A stretch of DNA of 64,000 nt, taken from assembly GCA_028561875.1 (NCBI GenBank), contig JAQQTI010000002.1:62001-126000 (forward strand), read 5' to 3'. Below are positions 33,920-42,447 of the stretch, piece by piece. The notes below the pieces were generated by a model. That model was given only the letters and a program-made list of their open reading frames with translations. It made no database searches and was not told where the DNA came from. Made by a program: the position numbers and the translations under genes. The stretch's first letter is position 1. Every line of letters starts with the position of its first letter. Source of the DNA: Methanomassiliicoccaceae archaeon COG_1. GTDB taxonomy: Archaea; Thermoplasmatota; Thermoplasmata; Methanomassiliicoccales; Methanomethylophilaceae.

Positions 33920-35320
33920 TCAGAGCCCGTAGTTCTTCATGTCGAAGTTGGGGACGACGCCGGTGTAGGCCCCCACGCACTGCTCGATGAACTTGTCCTC
34001 CTCGGTCGGGAGGGCGGAGATCTTCTTCTGGCAGTCGATGAGGACCTCGTACTGCTTCTTGGTGAGCTGCAGCATCTTGTCGTTGTAGGCCTTGTCGACG
34101 ATCTCGATGGCCTTCAGCGCGGCGGCCCGGGACCTGAGGTAGTAGCTGTCGGTGTTGGCGACGATCTCCTTCGCGATCTCGTACGCGTTGGTGTAGGCGA
34201 GTATGTGCGCCTCGGGGGCCCTGTAGATGTCGGTCATGGTGTAGAGGTCCCTGAGGACCTTCTCCTGCTTGGCCTGGATCGCGGTGTTCATCAGGGCGCA
34301 CTCGTATCCGAGGGACCCGAGCCAGCACTGTACGGAGGACCCTCCGAACTCGGAGTGGTACTCGACGGACTCGTTGGACCAGCAGTCGCAGACAGCGGCC
34401 ATCAGGTTGCCCTGGAGGTCGCAGTGGGCGCACTGGCAGTTCTTGCCTTCCTGGGTGGTCGGCTTCCCGGCGGCGGCCTTGCAGATCACGCCTTCGTAGC
34501 CGCAGTCCTTGTCGGGCCCCTGGGCGCCGCACTCCCATGCGACGAGGGTCCTGCCCGCGGCGATGGCGCGGGTGACGGCGGAGAAGGTCTTCTGGACATC
34601 GTTGTCGAGGAACCCTCCGGCCATGAACATGGCGACGTTGGCCCCGGAGCAGTTGGTGTCCCCCCCGGGGACGGTCCTGTTCTTCTTTGCGACGTTGACC
34701 ATCTCCTGCCAGACGTACTCCATGTCGATGGACCCCAGATATCCGACGCCGAAAAGGAAGGCGACGATGTCGCCGTTCGTGACGGCGTAGTCGGCGAACT
34801 CCTTCCCGCCCACGGACTCGACGGAGAGGTTGTCCGCCCCGTTCTCGCAGGCGTAGTCGCAGCATTCGAAGAACTTCTCCGGGTAGGCGTGCAGCTTGTC
34901 CATGCCGGGCCTGAGGCCGTGGTCGTGCTCCCTCTGGTCGGGGATGGTCTGCCTTACGCCGCAGGCGATCCCGTACTCCTCGTAAAATTTCTCGCAGGTC
35001 TCCTTCTGGCCGGAGACGACGGGGGCGCTCAGCTTTTCCTGGTTCATCTGCGAGACCCACTCCGTCTCGAGATGGACGGCGGGCATGCCGGCGGTGACCG
35101 CCCTGTTGAGGACGTCGGTGGTGATGTAGTCGACGTACTCCTTCCTCAGTTTGGCGGGGTCCTTCTCGGTCCCGGGCCTGGGCGCGTAGTTGACCTCGGG
35201 GATGACCATCCCCGCGCCGATTTTGAGATCGTATCCATAGGATACGGGGTGGATGGCGGTACCCATGATCATGTCGTCGGCGGATTTGTAAGCCATCGTC
35301 TTGACTTTGCTGACGGACAT
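33920..35320 (-). CDS. mtaB: Methanol:corrinoid methyltransferase MtaB
   Basis: MtaB is a zinc enzyme that moves the methyl group of methanol onto the cobalt of the corrinoid protein MtaC, the first step of methanol-dependent methanogenesis. The 466-residue protein matches MtaB throughout, for example DMIMGTAIHPV near the start, ENGADNLSVESVGGKE, GDTNCSGANVAMF, CGAQGPDKDCGYEG and CDCWSNESVEYHSEFGG, with Glu and Cys zinc ligands in these blocks. The start at 35320 has GGGAGGT upstream, inside the end of mtaC; a longer frame to 35380 is not coding. mtaC precedes it by one base, so both are translated together. Sequence distance from Methanosarcina MtaB fits Methanomassiliicoccales. Confidence 0.97.
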   Translation of the reverse strand: MSVSKVKTMAYKSADDMIMGTAIHPVSYGYDLKIGAGMVIPEVNYAPRPGTEKDPAKLRKEYVDYITTDVLNRAVTAGMPAVHLETEWVSQMNQEKLSAPVVSGQKETCEKFYEEYGIACGVRQTIPDQREHDHGLRPGMDKLHAYPEKFFECCDYACENGADNLSVESVGGKEFADYAVTNGDIVAFLFGVGYLGSIDMEYVWQEMVNVAKKNRTVPGGDTNCSGANVAMFMAGGFLDNDVQKTFSAVTRAIAAGRTLVAWECGAQGPDKDCGYEGVICKAAAGKPTTQEGKNCQCAHCDLQGNLMAAVCDCWSNESVEYHSEFGGSSVQCWLGSLGYECALMNTAIQAKQEKVLRDLYTMTDIYRAPEAHILAYTNAYEIAKEIVANTDSYYLRSRAAALKAIEIVDKAYNDKMLQLTKKQYEVLIDCQKKISALPTEEDKFIEQCVGAYTGVVPNFDMKNYGL

Positions 35321-35321
35321 C

Positions 35322-36104
35322 TCAGCTACCTCCCACGATGGAGTCCCAATCCTCCCTGACCTTCTTCCAGTCGTACCCATCTAGTATCTTCTGGGCGATG
35401 AGCGGGGTCTGCGGGGCCTTCTTCGAATAGATGCCGAGGTCGTAGGAGTTGGCGAACTCCCTGTTGACGGCGCCGCCGCACCCCATGAGGGGGATGTCGA
35501 GCCCGGCTTCCTTCATGAGTTTCGCCTCCGCGGGGAACGCGGACATGGTGGTGGTCATGAGGGCGGTGCCGCTCATGAACAGCGGCTTGACCTCGATGGC
35601 CTTGGCGACGGCGTCCTTGACGGGCACGTCGCGGCCCATGTCGATGACGGTGTATCCCGCCGCCCTCATCATGACGGCGGCTATGTTCTTCCCGATGTCG
35701 TGCGGGTCTCCCTCGGCGGCGTGCATGACGACGGTCCCCTTCGTGGACCTCCCTCCGGGCACCTTCTTCTCGGCTATGGCGATCCCGATCTCCATGGTCT
35801 TGGCGGCCATCATGATCTCGGGAAGGTAGTACACGTGGTCAGCGTACAGTTTCGCAACGATGTCCATCCCGGCGACGAGTCCGTCGTTGATGATGACGAG
35901 CGGGTCCTTGGAGGCGAGGGCCTTCGTTACAGCAGGTCCGACATCCTTGAACTTCATGTACAGAACGGCCTCGGCTACCTCTTTGAGTACCGGGTCCGCG
36001 GGAAGCATCTTCTTAGCAGCTTCCTGCGGAGATTCTGCATTCTGAAGTTGGATGTCATAGCGGGTCAGGATTTTGGAGAAATCCATATCTTTTGTGCTAA
36101 ACAT
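35322..36104 (-). CDS. mtaC: Methanol corrinoid protein MtaC
   Basis: MtaC carries the corrinoid cofactor that accepts the methyl group from MtaB and passes it on to coenzyme M through MtaA. The 260-residue protein has the helical cap domain (residues about 40-130) and a B12-binding Rossmann domain with the cobalt-binding DxHxxG motif (GDPHDIGKN, His near residue 146) and GTALMTTTM and GCGGAVN blocks. The start at 36104 is preceded by AGAGGAAGAAAG. It leads the operon with mtaB and is divergent from the G3E GTPase and ramA, whose products probably maintain this protein. Confidence 0.97.
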   Translation of the reverse strand: MFSTKDMDFSKILTRYDIQLQNAESPQEAAKKMLPADPVLKEVAEAVLYMKFKDVGPAVTKALASKDPLVIINDGLVAGMDIVAKLYADHVYYLPEIMMAAKTMEIGIAIAEKKVPGGRSTKGTVVMHAAEGDPHDIGKNIAAVMMRAAGYTVIDMGRDVPVKDAVAKAIEVKPLFMSGTALMTTTMSAFPAEAKLMKEAGLDIPLMGCGGAVNREFANSYDLGIYSKKAPQTPLIAQKILDGYDWKKVREDWDSIVGGS

Positions 36105-36151
36105 CTTTCTTCCTCTGGTACGAACCGAAGTTCGCGTCTCGTCTATGTTAC

Positions 36152-36161
36152 CAGAGGTATT
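36152..36161 (-). promoter_or_regulatory. TATA box of mtaCB
   Basis: On the minus strand the sequence GTTAAATACC lies about 50 bases upstream of the mtaC start codon and fits an archaeal TATA box (TTAAATA), leaving a 5' leader of some 25-30 bases with a good ribosome-binding site. Confidence 0.5.
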
Positions 36162-36262
36162 TAACGACCACTAATGACGATTTTGCGATTAACGGGGAGT
36201 ATTAGAAATAATCAAATATGATTGGATGAAATTTATATAGATGGATGTAACATCTATCTGAA

Positions 36263-36331
36263 ATGCCTTTTTTTGTAGGATTGGATGAACGCGGAAAACT
36301 CACGGCCCGGACCTCTAACATCAAAGAGTAA
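36263..36331 (+). CDS. Possible leaderless mini-ORF upstream of the G3E GTPase
   Basis: A 22-codon frame (MPFFVGLDERGKLTARTSNIKE) lies between mtaC and the GTPase gene. TTTATATAG at 36232-36240 is a good TATA box whose expected transcript start falls on this ATG, as for leaderless archaeal mRNAs. Between them lies ATAGATG-N7-CATCTAT, a perfect 7-base inverted repeat (36240-36260). The peptide has no known relative; it could be a leader peptide or chance. Confidence 0.3.
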   Translation: MPFFVGLDERGKLTARTSNIKE

Positions 36332-36356
36332 ATAGGACGCAGGATATCGAATCCCC

Positions 36357-36947
36357 ATGTACGTTTACATCCTCGGAGGCTTCCTAGGCAGCGGGAAGAC
36401 CAGCCTCCTCATGAGATTGGCGAACCACTTCAGCGAGAAGGGCAAGAGGGTTGCCCTCATCGTCAACGAGACAGGGGAGATTGGCGTGGACGGCGCCACC
36501 CTCAAGCAGAAGGGGTACGACGCGATCGAGCTCCCCTCGGGTTGCATCTGCTGCACCCTCGCCGGGACCATGCAGAACGCCCTCAAGAACATCGCAAACG
36601 ACATAGACCCTGACATAATCCTCATCGAGCCCACCGGTCTCGCCCTCCCCCACAAGGTGAAGGAGATCGTCCGCTCGTCCTGCATAGACGAGGACCGGGA
36701 CGTCATCGTCGGCATCGCCGACATCCAGAGGTTCAAGGACCTCCTCAGACAGAGGGAGGAGTTCTTCACCAGGCAGATGCAGGGCTCCGATTTCATCCTC
36801 ATAAACAAGTCCGATCTCGCCGGCCCCGGGGAGATAGAGGGCGCCGCGGAATGGTTGTCCGAGAGGTTCCCAGGCAGGGAGATTATCCCCGTTTCCGTGA
36901 AGGAGGGGGAGAACCTCGACAAGGTCTACGGGATGATGATGGAATGA
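36357..36947 (+). CDS. Minimal G3E (CobW/HypB-like) GTPase
   Basis: This 196-residue SIMIBI-class P-loop GTPase has Walker A GGFLGSGKTS at 7-16, the CobW metal-binding CxCC motif (GCICCTL, C63/C65/C66), EPTG at 91-94 and NKSD at 150-153. G3E GTPases (CobW, YeiR, Zng1, HypB, UreG) deliver metals to target proteins. It lacks the C-terminal CobW_C domain that makes the usual COG0523 protein about 320 residues, so it is a GTPase-only version. The next gene overlaps by ATGA and encodes a His/Cys-rich protein, then comes ramA. Since MtaB needs zinc and RamA needs Fe-S clusters, a chaperone role for the methanol system is inferred from position. Confidence 0.88.
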   Translation: MYVYILGGFLGSGKTSLLMRLANHFSEKGKRVALIVNETGEIGVDGATLKQKGYDAIELPSGCICCTLAGTMQNALKNIANDIDPDIILIEPTGLALPHKVKEIVRSSCIDEDRDVIVGIADIQRFKDLLRQREEFFTRQMQGSDFILINKSDLAGPGEIEGAAEWLSERFPGREIIPVSVKEGENLDKVYGMMME

Positions 36948-37807
36948 GCCGCGTCATGGTCGGAGGGAGGGTCGAGAACTTCAACAGCGACGCACAGGCG
37001 CTGCTGTCGGATGCTCTGCGCCACATGGGCGAGCACATCGCGGAGGACGGGTTCAAGACGTGGAGGGCGTCGATTGCGGTGAGGGGCGGCGGGTGCGCGG
37101 AGGTAAGGATATCCGTTTCGGACAGAAACAAGGATGCGGAGGTCGAGGGCGCGCCCTTCCGTGCAGACTGCGCGGAATTCGCCTTCGACTGCGAAATCGA
37201 CGGCATGCCCTCCGGCGAACTCGAGCACCTCGCGTACCACATCCTCGAGGGCTCCGCCGTAGGCTTGGAATTCGAGGGGGAGCACCGCCGTCACCACAAC
37301 GAGAACGATGAGGGTTACAACTCCATGGAGGACGCGGGAGGCGTGGCCGTCGGTATCACCGGGTCGTTCCCCGCATTCGACAAAAGGGGGGAGGACAGGC
37401 TCGCGGAGGTCCTCCTCGAGACCGGCCGTTTCGTGAAAGCGAGGGCCGGCTACCTTCTCGGCCACATCAAGGCCTCCGTCACCGACGAGAGCGGAGGGGG
37501 CGTCACCCTCAACCTGACCAACCTCGACAACGGCGTGGAGAGGCACGGCGGACTCGCCTCCGCGGGGGGTGCGCGGTTCAACTTCATGTGCGCCGTCCTC
37601 GACGTGGACCAAGACGACCTCCTCGAGAAGATGACCGACGGCATCGAGCGGTCCGGGCTCATGCCGGAAATCGATCCGGTGCACCGCCACCATCACCACC
37701 GCGGCGGCGGGTGCGACCATCACCGCGGCGAACACTGCGGATGCTCGAAGAAGGGATGCGGCGGGGAGAAGCCGCCCCGCGGCATCCTCTCCGAGAAGGA
37801 GAAGTGA
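36944..37807 (+). CDS. Uncharacterised protein with His/Cys-rich metal-binding tail
   Basis: The 287-residue protein has no recognised domain in its first 245 residues, which look soluble and alpha/beta and appear to hold two similar halves (an EFNS/archease-like layout cannot be confirmed). A His-rich patch (EGEHRRHHNEN) is near residue 110, and the last 45 residues contain HRHHHHRGGGCDHHRGEHCGC and further Cys, like the His stretches of HypB and UreE that store nickel or zinc. The start overlaps the GTPase stop (ATGA at 36944), so the two proteins are made together. A metal reservoir or substrate-specific partner of the minimal GTPase is the simplest reading. Confidence 0.75.
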   Translation: MSRVMVGGRVENFNSDAQALLSDALRHMGEHIAEDGFKTWRASIAVRGGGCAEVRISVSDRNKDAEVEGAPFRADCAEFAFDCEIDGMPSGELEHLAYHILEGSAVGLEFEGEHRRHHNENDEGYNSMEDAGGVAVGITGSFPAFDKRGEDRLAEVLLETGRFVKARAGYLLGHIKASVTDESGGGVTLNLTNLDNGVERHGGLASAGGARFNFMCAVLDVDQDDLLEKMTDGIERSGLMPEIDPVHRHHHHRGGGCDHHRGEHCGCSKKGCGGEKPPRGILSEKEK

Positions 37808-37855
37808 CCCCTCACCCAGTCGGAAAGGAAGGGAACCATCAGAGGAAGCGGACAT

Positions 37856-39472
37856 ATGAACTACGGGATATCCCTTGACATCGGGACCAGCGGGGTGCGC
37901 GGGCACGCGGTCGACCTATCGAGCGGGAGGATCCTTTCGACGGTCGTTACCGAATGCCACCCCCTCCCCGGCGCGAACGTCATGGACCACCTGACGTTCT
38001 GCATAACGAACGGCAACGACAAGGCCCACAGGATCCTCATGGACACCGTGAACAAGGTCATCCGCCAGATGGGGATCGAACTCCGCCGGGTGGAAAGGGT
38101 GGCCGTCTGTGGTAACCCGATCCAGCTCTCGCTGTTCCAGGACATCCCCGTCGATGACCTCGCCTTCGCCGGAGAGAACGCCAAGAGGGAGAGGCACATC
38201 CAGGATCAGAGCAGGGATGCCGGGGTGTTCTCCGCCGTCGACGTCGGAATGGAGGTGGCGGACGGCGCCGAACTATATGTGCCTCCCGCGATCAGGCACG
38301 AGATCGGCGCGGACGCACTCGCCATGATGTACAAGTCCGGGTTCCTCGACCAGAGGAAGAACTGCATGGTCACCGACTACGGCACCAACGCCGAGATGGC
38401 GCTGAAGGTCGGTGACGACATCTTCACCGGCTCCGCCGCCGCCGGCCCCGCGATGGAGGGGCAGTCCATCAGATGCGGCATGCTCGCCGGCCCGGGCGCG
38501 ATCAGCGACCTGGAGTATGACTTCCAATGGAGGTGCAAGGTCCTCGACGGGGACATCATGCCCCGGGACGGGGACAAGGTGGACTTCGTCCTCGAACGTA
38601 CCACCGAGGAGGGCCCCATGCACGGAGAGGCCAAAGGCATCACCGGCACAGGGGTCGTCGCCGCCGTCGCCGTCGCGCAGTACGACCACCTCTGGAAGAA
38701 GGGTCAGCTTGCCACCTCCGACGGCATGATGCACTTCCAGGACGGGGTGTACGTCGAGAGCAAGGACATCTCCGAGGCCGCGAAGGCCATCGGTGCCATG
38801 AGGGCGGGGCACTTCACCCTCCTCGAGCACGCCGGAATCAAATTCGACGAGATGAACGTGATGTACATGGCGGGCGCCTCGGGCACCTACGTCGACGCGA
38901 TGAAGGCGAGGGACGTGGGGCTCATCCCGCCGACCTCCACTGAGATCTACCAGTGGGGGAACACCTCCCTGTCTCTAGCCACGGACCTGCTCCGCGAACC
39001 GGAGCTACTCGACGTGCTGCAATCCACCGCCAACAGCATCCGCGCCAACCATGTGATGTTCGCGTCGGACAAGGTGTTCGAGCAGATCTACATGCAGGAG
39101 CTCTCCTACTGGGACGAGGGCATGACCCTCGAGATGTACAACGATAACAACGCCACCGAGGGCATTCAGCCTCTTCCCAGGCCTCGCGGGCACGCTACGG
39201 TCAACCGCATGGTGGCGAGGGACATCCCCGACCTCGGCGAGAGGGGCCTGAAGATCATCCACGACATCGGCACGAAGCTGGTCGGGAGGATGGAGGGCTG
39301 CACCGGGTGCCGCAAGTGCGAGACGGAGTGCCCCGAGAATGCCCTGACGATGGCGGACGACAAGACCATCACGGTGATGACGAAGAACTGCCTCGGCACC
39401 GCCTGCTACAGGTGTCAGATGGGCTGCCCCGCCAAAGTCTACGATTACGCCAGTCTAGCCCTGCAGGATTGA
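37856..39472 (+). CDS. ramA: RamA-type corrinoid protein reductive activase
   Basis: RamA uses ATP to reduce inactive Co(II) corrinoid of methyltransferase corrinoid proteins back to Co(I). The 538-residue protein has an N-terminal ASKHA-like ATPase part (MNYGISLDIGTSGVRGHAVDL), a central RACO-type domain (CMVTDYGTNAEMAL, GSAAAGPAMEG) and a C-terminal ferredoxin-like module with CTGCRKCETEC and CLGTACYRCQMGC, ligating two 4Fe-4S clusters. RamA is known for methylamine systems and its homologue MapA for methanol; neighbouring mtaCB suggests that MtaC is the client here. A GAGGA site precedes the start by 11 bases. It follows the His/Cys-rich protein after 48 bases. Confidence 0.95.
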   Translation: MNYGISLDIGTSGVRGHAVDLSSGRILSTVVTECHPLPGANVMDHLTFCITNGNDKAHRILMDTVNKVIRQMGIELRRVERVAVCGNPIQLSLFQDIPVDDLAFAGENAKRERHIQDQSRDAGVFSAVDVGMEVADGAELYVPPAIRHEIGADALAMMYKSGFLDQRKNCMVTDYGTNAEMALKVGDDIFTGSAAAGPAMEGQSIRCGMLAGPGAISDLEYDFQWRCKVLDGDIMPRDGDKVDFVLERTTEEGPMHGEAKGITGTGVVAAVAVAQYDHLWKKGQLATSDGMMHFQDGVYVESKDISEAAKAIGAMRAGHFTLLEHAGIKFDEMNVMYMAGASGTYVDAMKARDVGLIPPTSTEIYQWGNTSLSLATDLLREPELLDVLQSTANSIRANHVMFASDKVFEQIYMQELSYWDEGMTLEMYNDNNATEGIQPLPRPRGHATVNRMVARDIPDLGERGLKIIHDIGTKLVGRMEGCTGCRKCETECPENALTMADDKTITVMTKNCLGTACYRCQMGCPAKVYDYASLALQD

Positions 39473-40401
39473 GCCTGATGGCCGGTGGGGTCTCCCGCCG
39501 GCTTACCGGCCCTTTCCCTCTCCGTGCTTGTTCGCGTTGATGGGGGCACGCCTAGCCGCCTGTATGCGAAAAGGGAGCAAGGCTCCAGTTTACGATACGA
39601 CAATCGGCGCCTTCTCCCGTTCCTCTGCCTCTTGTTCGGATCGTACGCCTTGAGCCACTTCACCAGGGGGGCGTCCTTTTCCGTCCACTCCGGCGTCTCG
39701 CCGTTGTCTATGTACTCGCGATACCACGCCTCGGCATCAGCCATGGGCTTGGACATGTCGGGGCGCTCCATGCCGATCATCACGCAGTTCTCAGGCGTGG
39801 GGGTCCAGAAGCCCGGCCTGGCGTAATCGTCGTCCTCCAGGAACCCGACGGCGAAGACGATCCTGTCCAGACCGGAGAGCTGCGCGTAGAGTCCCGCCTG
39901 CATCAGATAGGCGTCCGGCACCTTGGTGTAACCGCCGTCGACGTCCATGAACCTCTCGCGGTCGTTGGATGTCTTGATCTCGAGCACGGCCTGCCTCCTC
40001 CCCTCGTAGCCTATGTACCCGTCCACGAGGCCGCCGAAGACGGCGTTGTCGTGAAAGTGGTCGTAGCCGCACTTCTCCTTGTCGACGGGCTCCTCGATGA
40101 CCAACTGGGTCCCCGTGGGGACGCCCAGCGGCCCGGGCAGGAGCGCGGCCGAGTTCCTCCTCACGTAGGAACGGATCTTCGGCTCCAGAATGTTCCCCGC
40201 GTCGATGTACTTGTTCGGTGGGTCCCCCGGATATATCCTGGCGAGCTCCAGGGCGACCTTGAAGGGGGTCGAGAGATCGCTCAGGCCCAATATCGGCCCA
40301 AGCTTCGTCCCGGTGATCTTCTTCTTCCTGCAGAGGTCGAAGGCCACCACCCTTGCGTCGTCGTCGATCTCTACTACGTTCGCTCTGCCGTCGTATGCCA
40401 T
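39445..40401 (-). CDS. YqaJ-like recombinase/nuclease-domain protein
   Basis: The protein resembles YqaJ-type viral recombinase exonucleases, a branch of the PD-(D/E)XK superfamily: KKITGTKLGPILGLSDLSTPF… at the start, VFGGLVDGYIGYEGRRQAVLEIKTSND (Asp and ExK near residue 140) and PDAYLMQAGLYAQ. After residue 255 the sequence turns Arg-rich and overlaps the ramA 3' end by 28 bases, so the functional end may be earlier. Such nucleases usually come from phages or plasmids with a recombination partner; none is present. It begins 55 bases from the 3' end of tRNA-Leu, a favoured integration point, so it may be the remains of an integrated element. Confidence 0.78.
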   Translation of the reverse strand: MAYDGRANVVEIDDDARVVAFDLCRKKKITGTKLGPILGLSDLSTPFKVALELARIYPGDPPNKYIDAGNILEPKIRSYVRRNSAALLPGPLGVPTGTQLVIEEPVDKEKCGYDHFHDNAVFGGLVDGYIGYEGRRQAVLEIKTSNDRERFMDVDGGYTKVPDAYLMQAGLYAQLSGLDRIVFAVGFLEDDDYARPGFWTPTPENCVMIGMERPDMSKPMADAEAWYREYIDNGETPEWTEKDAPLVKWLKAYDPNKRQRNGRRRRLSYRKLEPCSLFAYRRLGVPPSTRTSTERERAGKPAGDPTGHQAQSCRARLA

Positions 40402-40455
40402 GCGGATGCCTATGCTGCGCCGGTATTTGGTTTTCAGGAGTCGGAAAGAGGTGGT

Positions 40456-40537
40456 GCAGGGGAGGGGATTCGAACCCCTGAACCGCTAAGGACAGGATCC
40501 TAAGTCCTGCGCCTTTTCCTAGCTTGGCTACCCCTGC
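40456..40537 (-). tRNA. tRNA-Leu (anticodon UAG)
   Basis: The minus strand folds as a class II tRNA of 82 bases: acceptor GCAGGGG/CCCCTGC, anticodon stem CAGGA/TCCTG with loop CTTAGGA (anticodon TAG), a long variable arm (TCCTTAGCGGTTC) and T-arm AGGGG-TTCGAAT-CCCCT. The long variable arm and anticodon identify leucine. No intron. Confidence 0.95.
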
Positions 40538-40588
40538 CTCAGGGTGTCACAATCCGTCGCACGTTATTAAAGCCATGTGTGCGCAAAC

Positions 40589-40597
40589 CTATATAAG
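40589..40597 (+). promoter_or_regulatory. TATA box of iorAB
   Basis: CTATATAAG is a strong archaeal TATA box 33 bases upstream of the iorA start codon. It lies 50 bases from the divergently oriented tRNA-Leu gene. Confidence 0.75.
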
Positions 40598-40629
40598 CCC
40601 ATCCGATACCCAGTCGCAGAAGGAATCGC

Positions 40630-42447
40630 ATGGCCGATCTACTAGCGAAGGAAGGGAGGCAACTCTTGCTCGGCAACGAGGCCATCACCCGCGGCCTTTT
40701 CGAGGCGGGCGTCAGATTCGCCTCCACCTATCCGGGCACCCCGTCATCCGAGATCGGGAACCTCCTCGAGGAGCTTTCGGAGAGGGCGGGGATGTACTTC
40801 GAGTTCTCGTCTAACGAGAAGACGGCGCTGGAGGTCTCGGCCGCGGCCGCATCCAGCGGCGTCAGGTCATTCGTCTTCATGAAGCACGTCGGCCTCAACG
40901 CCGCCGCCGACCCCCTGATGACGCTCACCTACGCGGGCGTCAGGGGTGGCATGCTGATAATGTCCGCGGACGACCCGTCGGCGCACAGCTCGCAGAACGA
41001 GCAGGACAACAGGTACTACGCCACACTCGCGCTCATGCCGATGGTGGAACCCTCTGACCCGCAGGAGGCGAAGGACTTCGTGCGCGAGGCGTACAGGGTT
41101 TCGGAGGAGCTCGGACTCCCTGTCCTGTACAGGACCACCACTCGTGTGAACCACGCCCGCGCCGACGTCGTGCTTGGGAGGGTGGATGACAGCACCTCCC
41201 CCAAGGGGCACTTCGAGAAGGACGACCCCACGTTCGTGAACATACCCGCGTACGCCGTGAACAACAGGCTCCGCCTGCTGGAGAAGAACCGGAAGGCGCT
41301 GGAGCTCTCCGAGGCTTCGGCCCTCAACCGCATCGAGGGCGATGGCGACGTCGGGGTCATCACCTCCGGCGTCTCGTATAACTACGTGAGGGAGTGCCTC
41401 TCCGGAGTTTCCATACTGAAGCTCGCCTTCACCAACCCGGTGCCCGAAAGGAAGATTGCGGACTTTGTCCGCGGCAAGAGGGCGATTATAGTGGTAGAGG
41501 AGCTCGAGCCCTACCTCGAGGACCAGGTCCTGAGGGTCATCGCGCAGAACGGGATGTCCGTCCCCGTGCACGGGAAGAGAGACGGCACTCTCCCGCGGGA
41601 ATGGGAGTTCTCACCGGACACCATGCAAAGGCTCGGGGGCCTCGTCAGAGTGGTCGACGCCCCCGTCCCGCTCGCCAAGTCCGACGTCCCCCTCCCGGCG
41701 AGGCCTCCGTCGCTCTGTGCCGGATGCCCGCACAGGGGGATCTACGCCGCCACCAAGAGGGCGGTCGGGAGGACCCCCGTCGTGTATTGCTCGGACATCG
41801 GATGCTACACCCTCGGCGTGCAGAAGCCCTTCCAAACGGCGGACTTCATCATATGCATGGGCGGCGGCGCGGGCGCCGCGGGCGGCTTCTCCCAGGCCAC
41901 CGATCAAAAGCCCATCGCCTTCATCGGAGACTCCACGTTCTTCCATTCCGGCGTCCCGCCGCTGACATCGGCACTGTTCAACAACCATCGCATTGTGATG
42001 GTCATCCTCGATAACCGCACCACCGCCATGACCGGCCACCAGCCCAACCCCGGGACCGGGAGGCACTTCGGCGGCGTGAACACCGAGGCGGTGGACATCG
42101 AGGGGCTCGTCAAAGGGATCGGGATAAAATTCGTGAGGACCGTCGACCCGTACGACGTCGCGTCCTGCGTCAAGGTGATGAGGGATGCCATAGACTTCGA
42201 CGGCGTCGCCGTCGTGATATCGAAATGCCCCTGCCCTCTGATGCTCAGGAAGGATAGGCTCCTCGCCAGGAAGGAGGCCGTCGTCGACCAGGGGAGGTGC
42301 GTTCGCTGCTACACCTGCCTGCGGACGATCGCCTGCCCGGCGCTCGTGAAGAAGGGCGGAGCGGTGGTCGTCGACCCGAAGCAATGCATCGGGTGCGGCA
42401 TGTGCGCCAACGTCTGCCCCACGAAGTGCATCGAGGTGAAGGGATGA
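40630..42447 (+). CDS. iorA: Indolepyruvate:ferredoxin oxidoreductase alpha subunit
   Basis: IorA with IorB oxidatively decarboxylates aryl pyruvates (from Trp, Phe, Tyr) to aryl-acetyl-CoA with ferredoxin as acceptor; the reverse reaction serves amino-acid synthesis from aryl acids in methanogens. The 605-residue protein has the N-terminal pyrimidine-binding domain (GNEAITRGLFEAGVRFASTYPGTPSSE), a thiamine-diphosphate domain (CAGCPHRGIYAATKRAV, then GGGAGAAGGFSQ, GDSTFFHSG) and two C-terminal 4Fe-4S motifs (CVRCYTC…C, CIGCGMCANVCPTKC). The first cluster motif departs from the classic spacing (LRTIACPALVK). iorB overlaps by ATGA. Confidence 0.96.
   Translation: MADLLAKEGRQLLLGNEAITRGLFEAGVRFASTYPGTPSSEIGNLLEELSERAGMYFEFSSNEKTALEVSAAAASSGVRSFVFMKHVGLNAAADPLMTLTYAGVRGGMLIMSADDPSAHSSQNEQDNRYYATLALMPMVEPSDPQEAKDFVREAYRVSEELGLPVLYRTTTRVNHARADVVLGRVDDSTSPKGHFEKDDPTFVNIPAYAVNNRLRLLEKNRKALELSEASALNRIEGDGDVGVITSGVSYNYVRECLSGVSILKLAFTNPVPERKIADFVRGKRAIIVVEELEPYLEDQVLRVIAQNGMSVPVHGKRDGTLPREWEFSPDTMQRLGGLVRVVDAPVPLAKSDVPLPARPPSLCAGCPHRGIYAATKRAVGRTPVVYCSDIGCYTLGVQKPFQTADFIICMGGGAGAAGGFSQATDQKPIAFIGDSTFFHSGVPPLTSALFNNHRIVMVILDNRTTAMTGHQPNPGTGRHFGGVNTEAVDIEGLVKGIGIKFVRTVDPYDVASCVKVMRDAIDFDGVAVVISKCPCPLMLRKDRLLARKEAVVDQGRCVRCYTCLRTIACPALVKKGGAVVVDPKQCIGCGMCANVCPTKCIEVKG

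Noticed and set aside
33863..35359. Plus-strand frame of 498 codons opposite mtaB
   Set aside because: Antisense of mtaB, which is certain from its conserved blocks.
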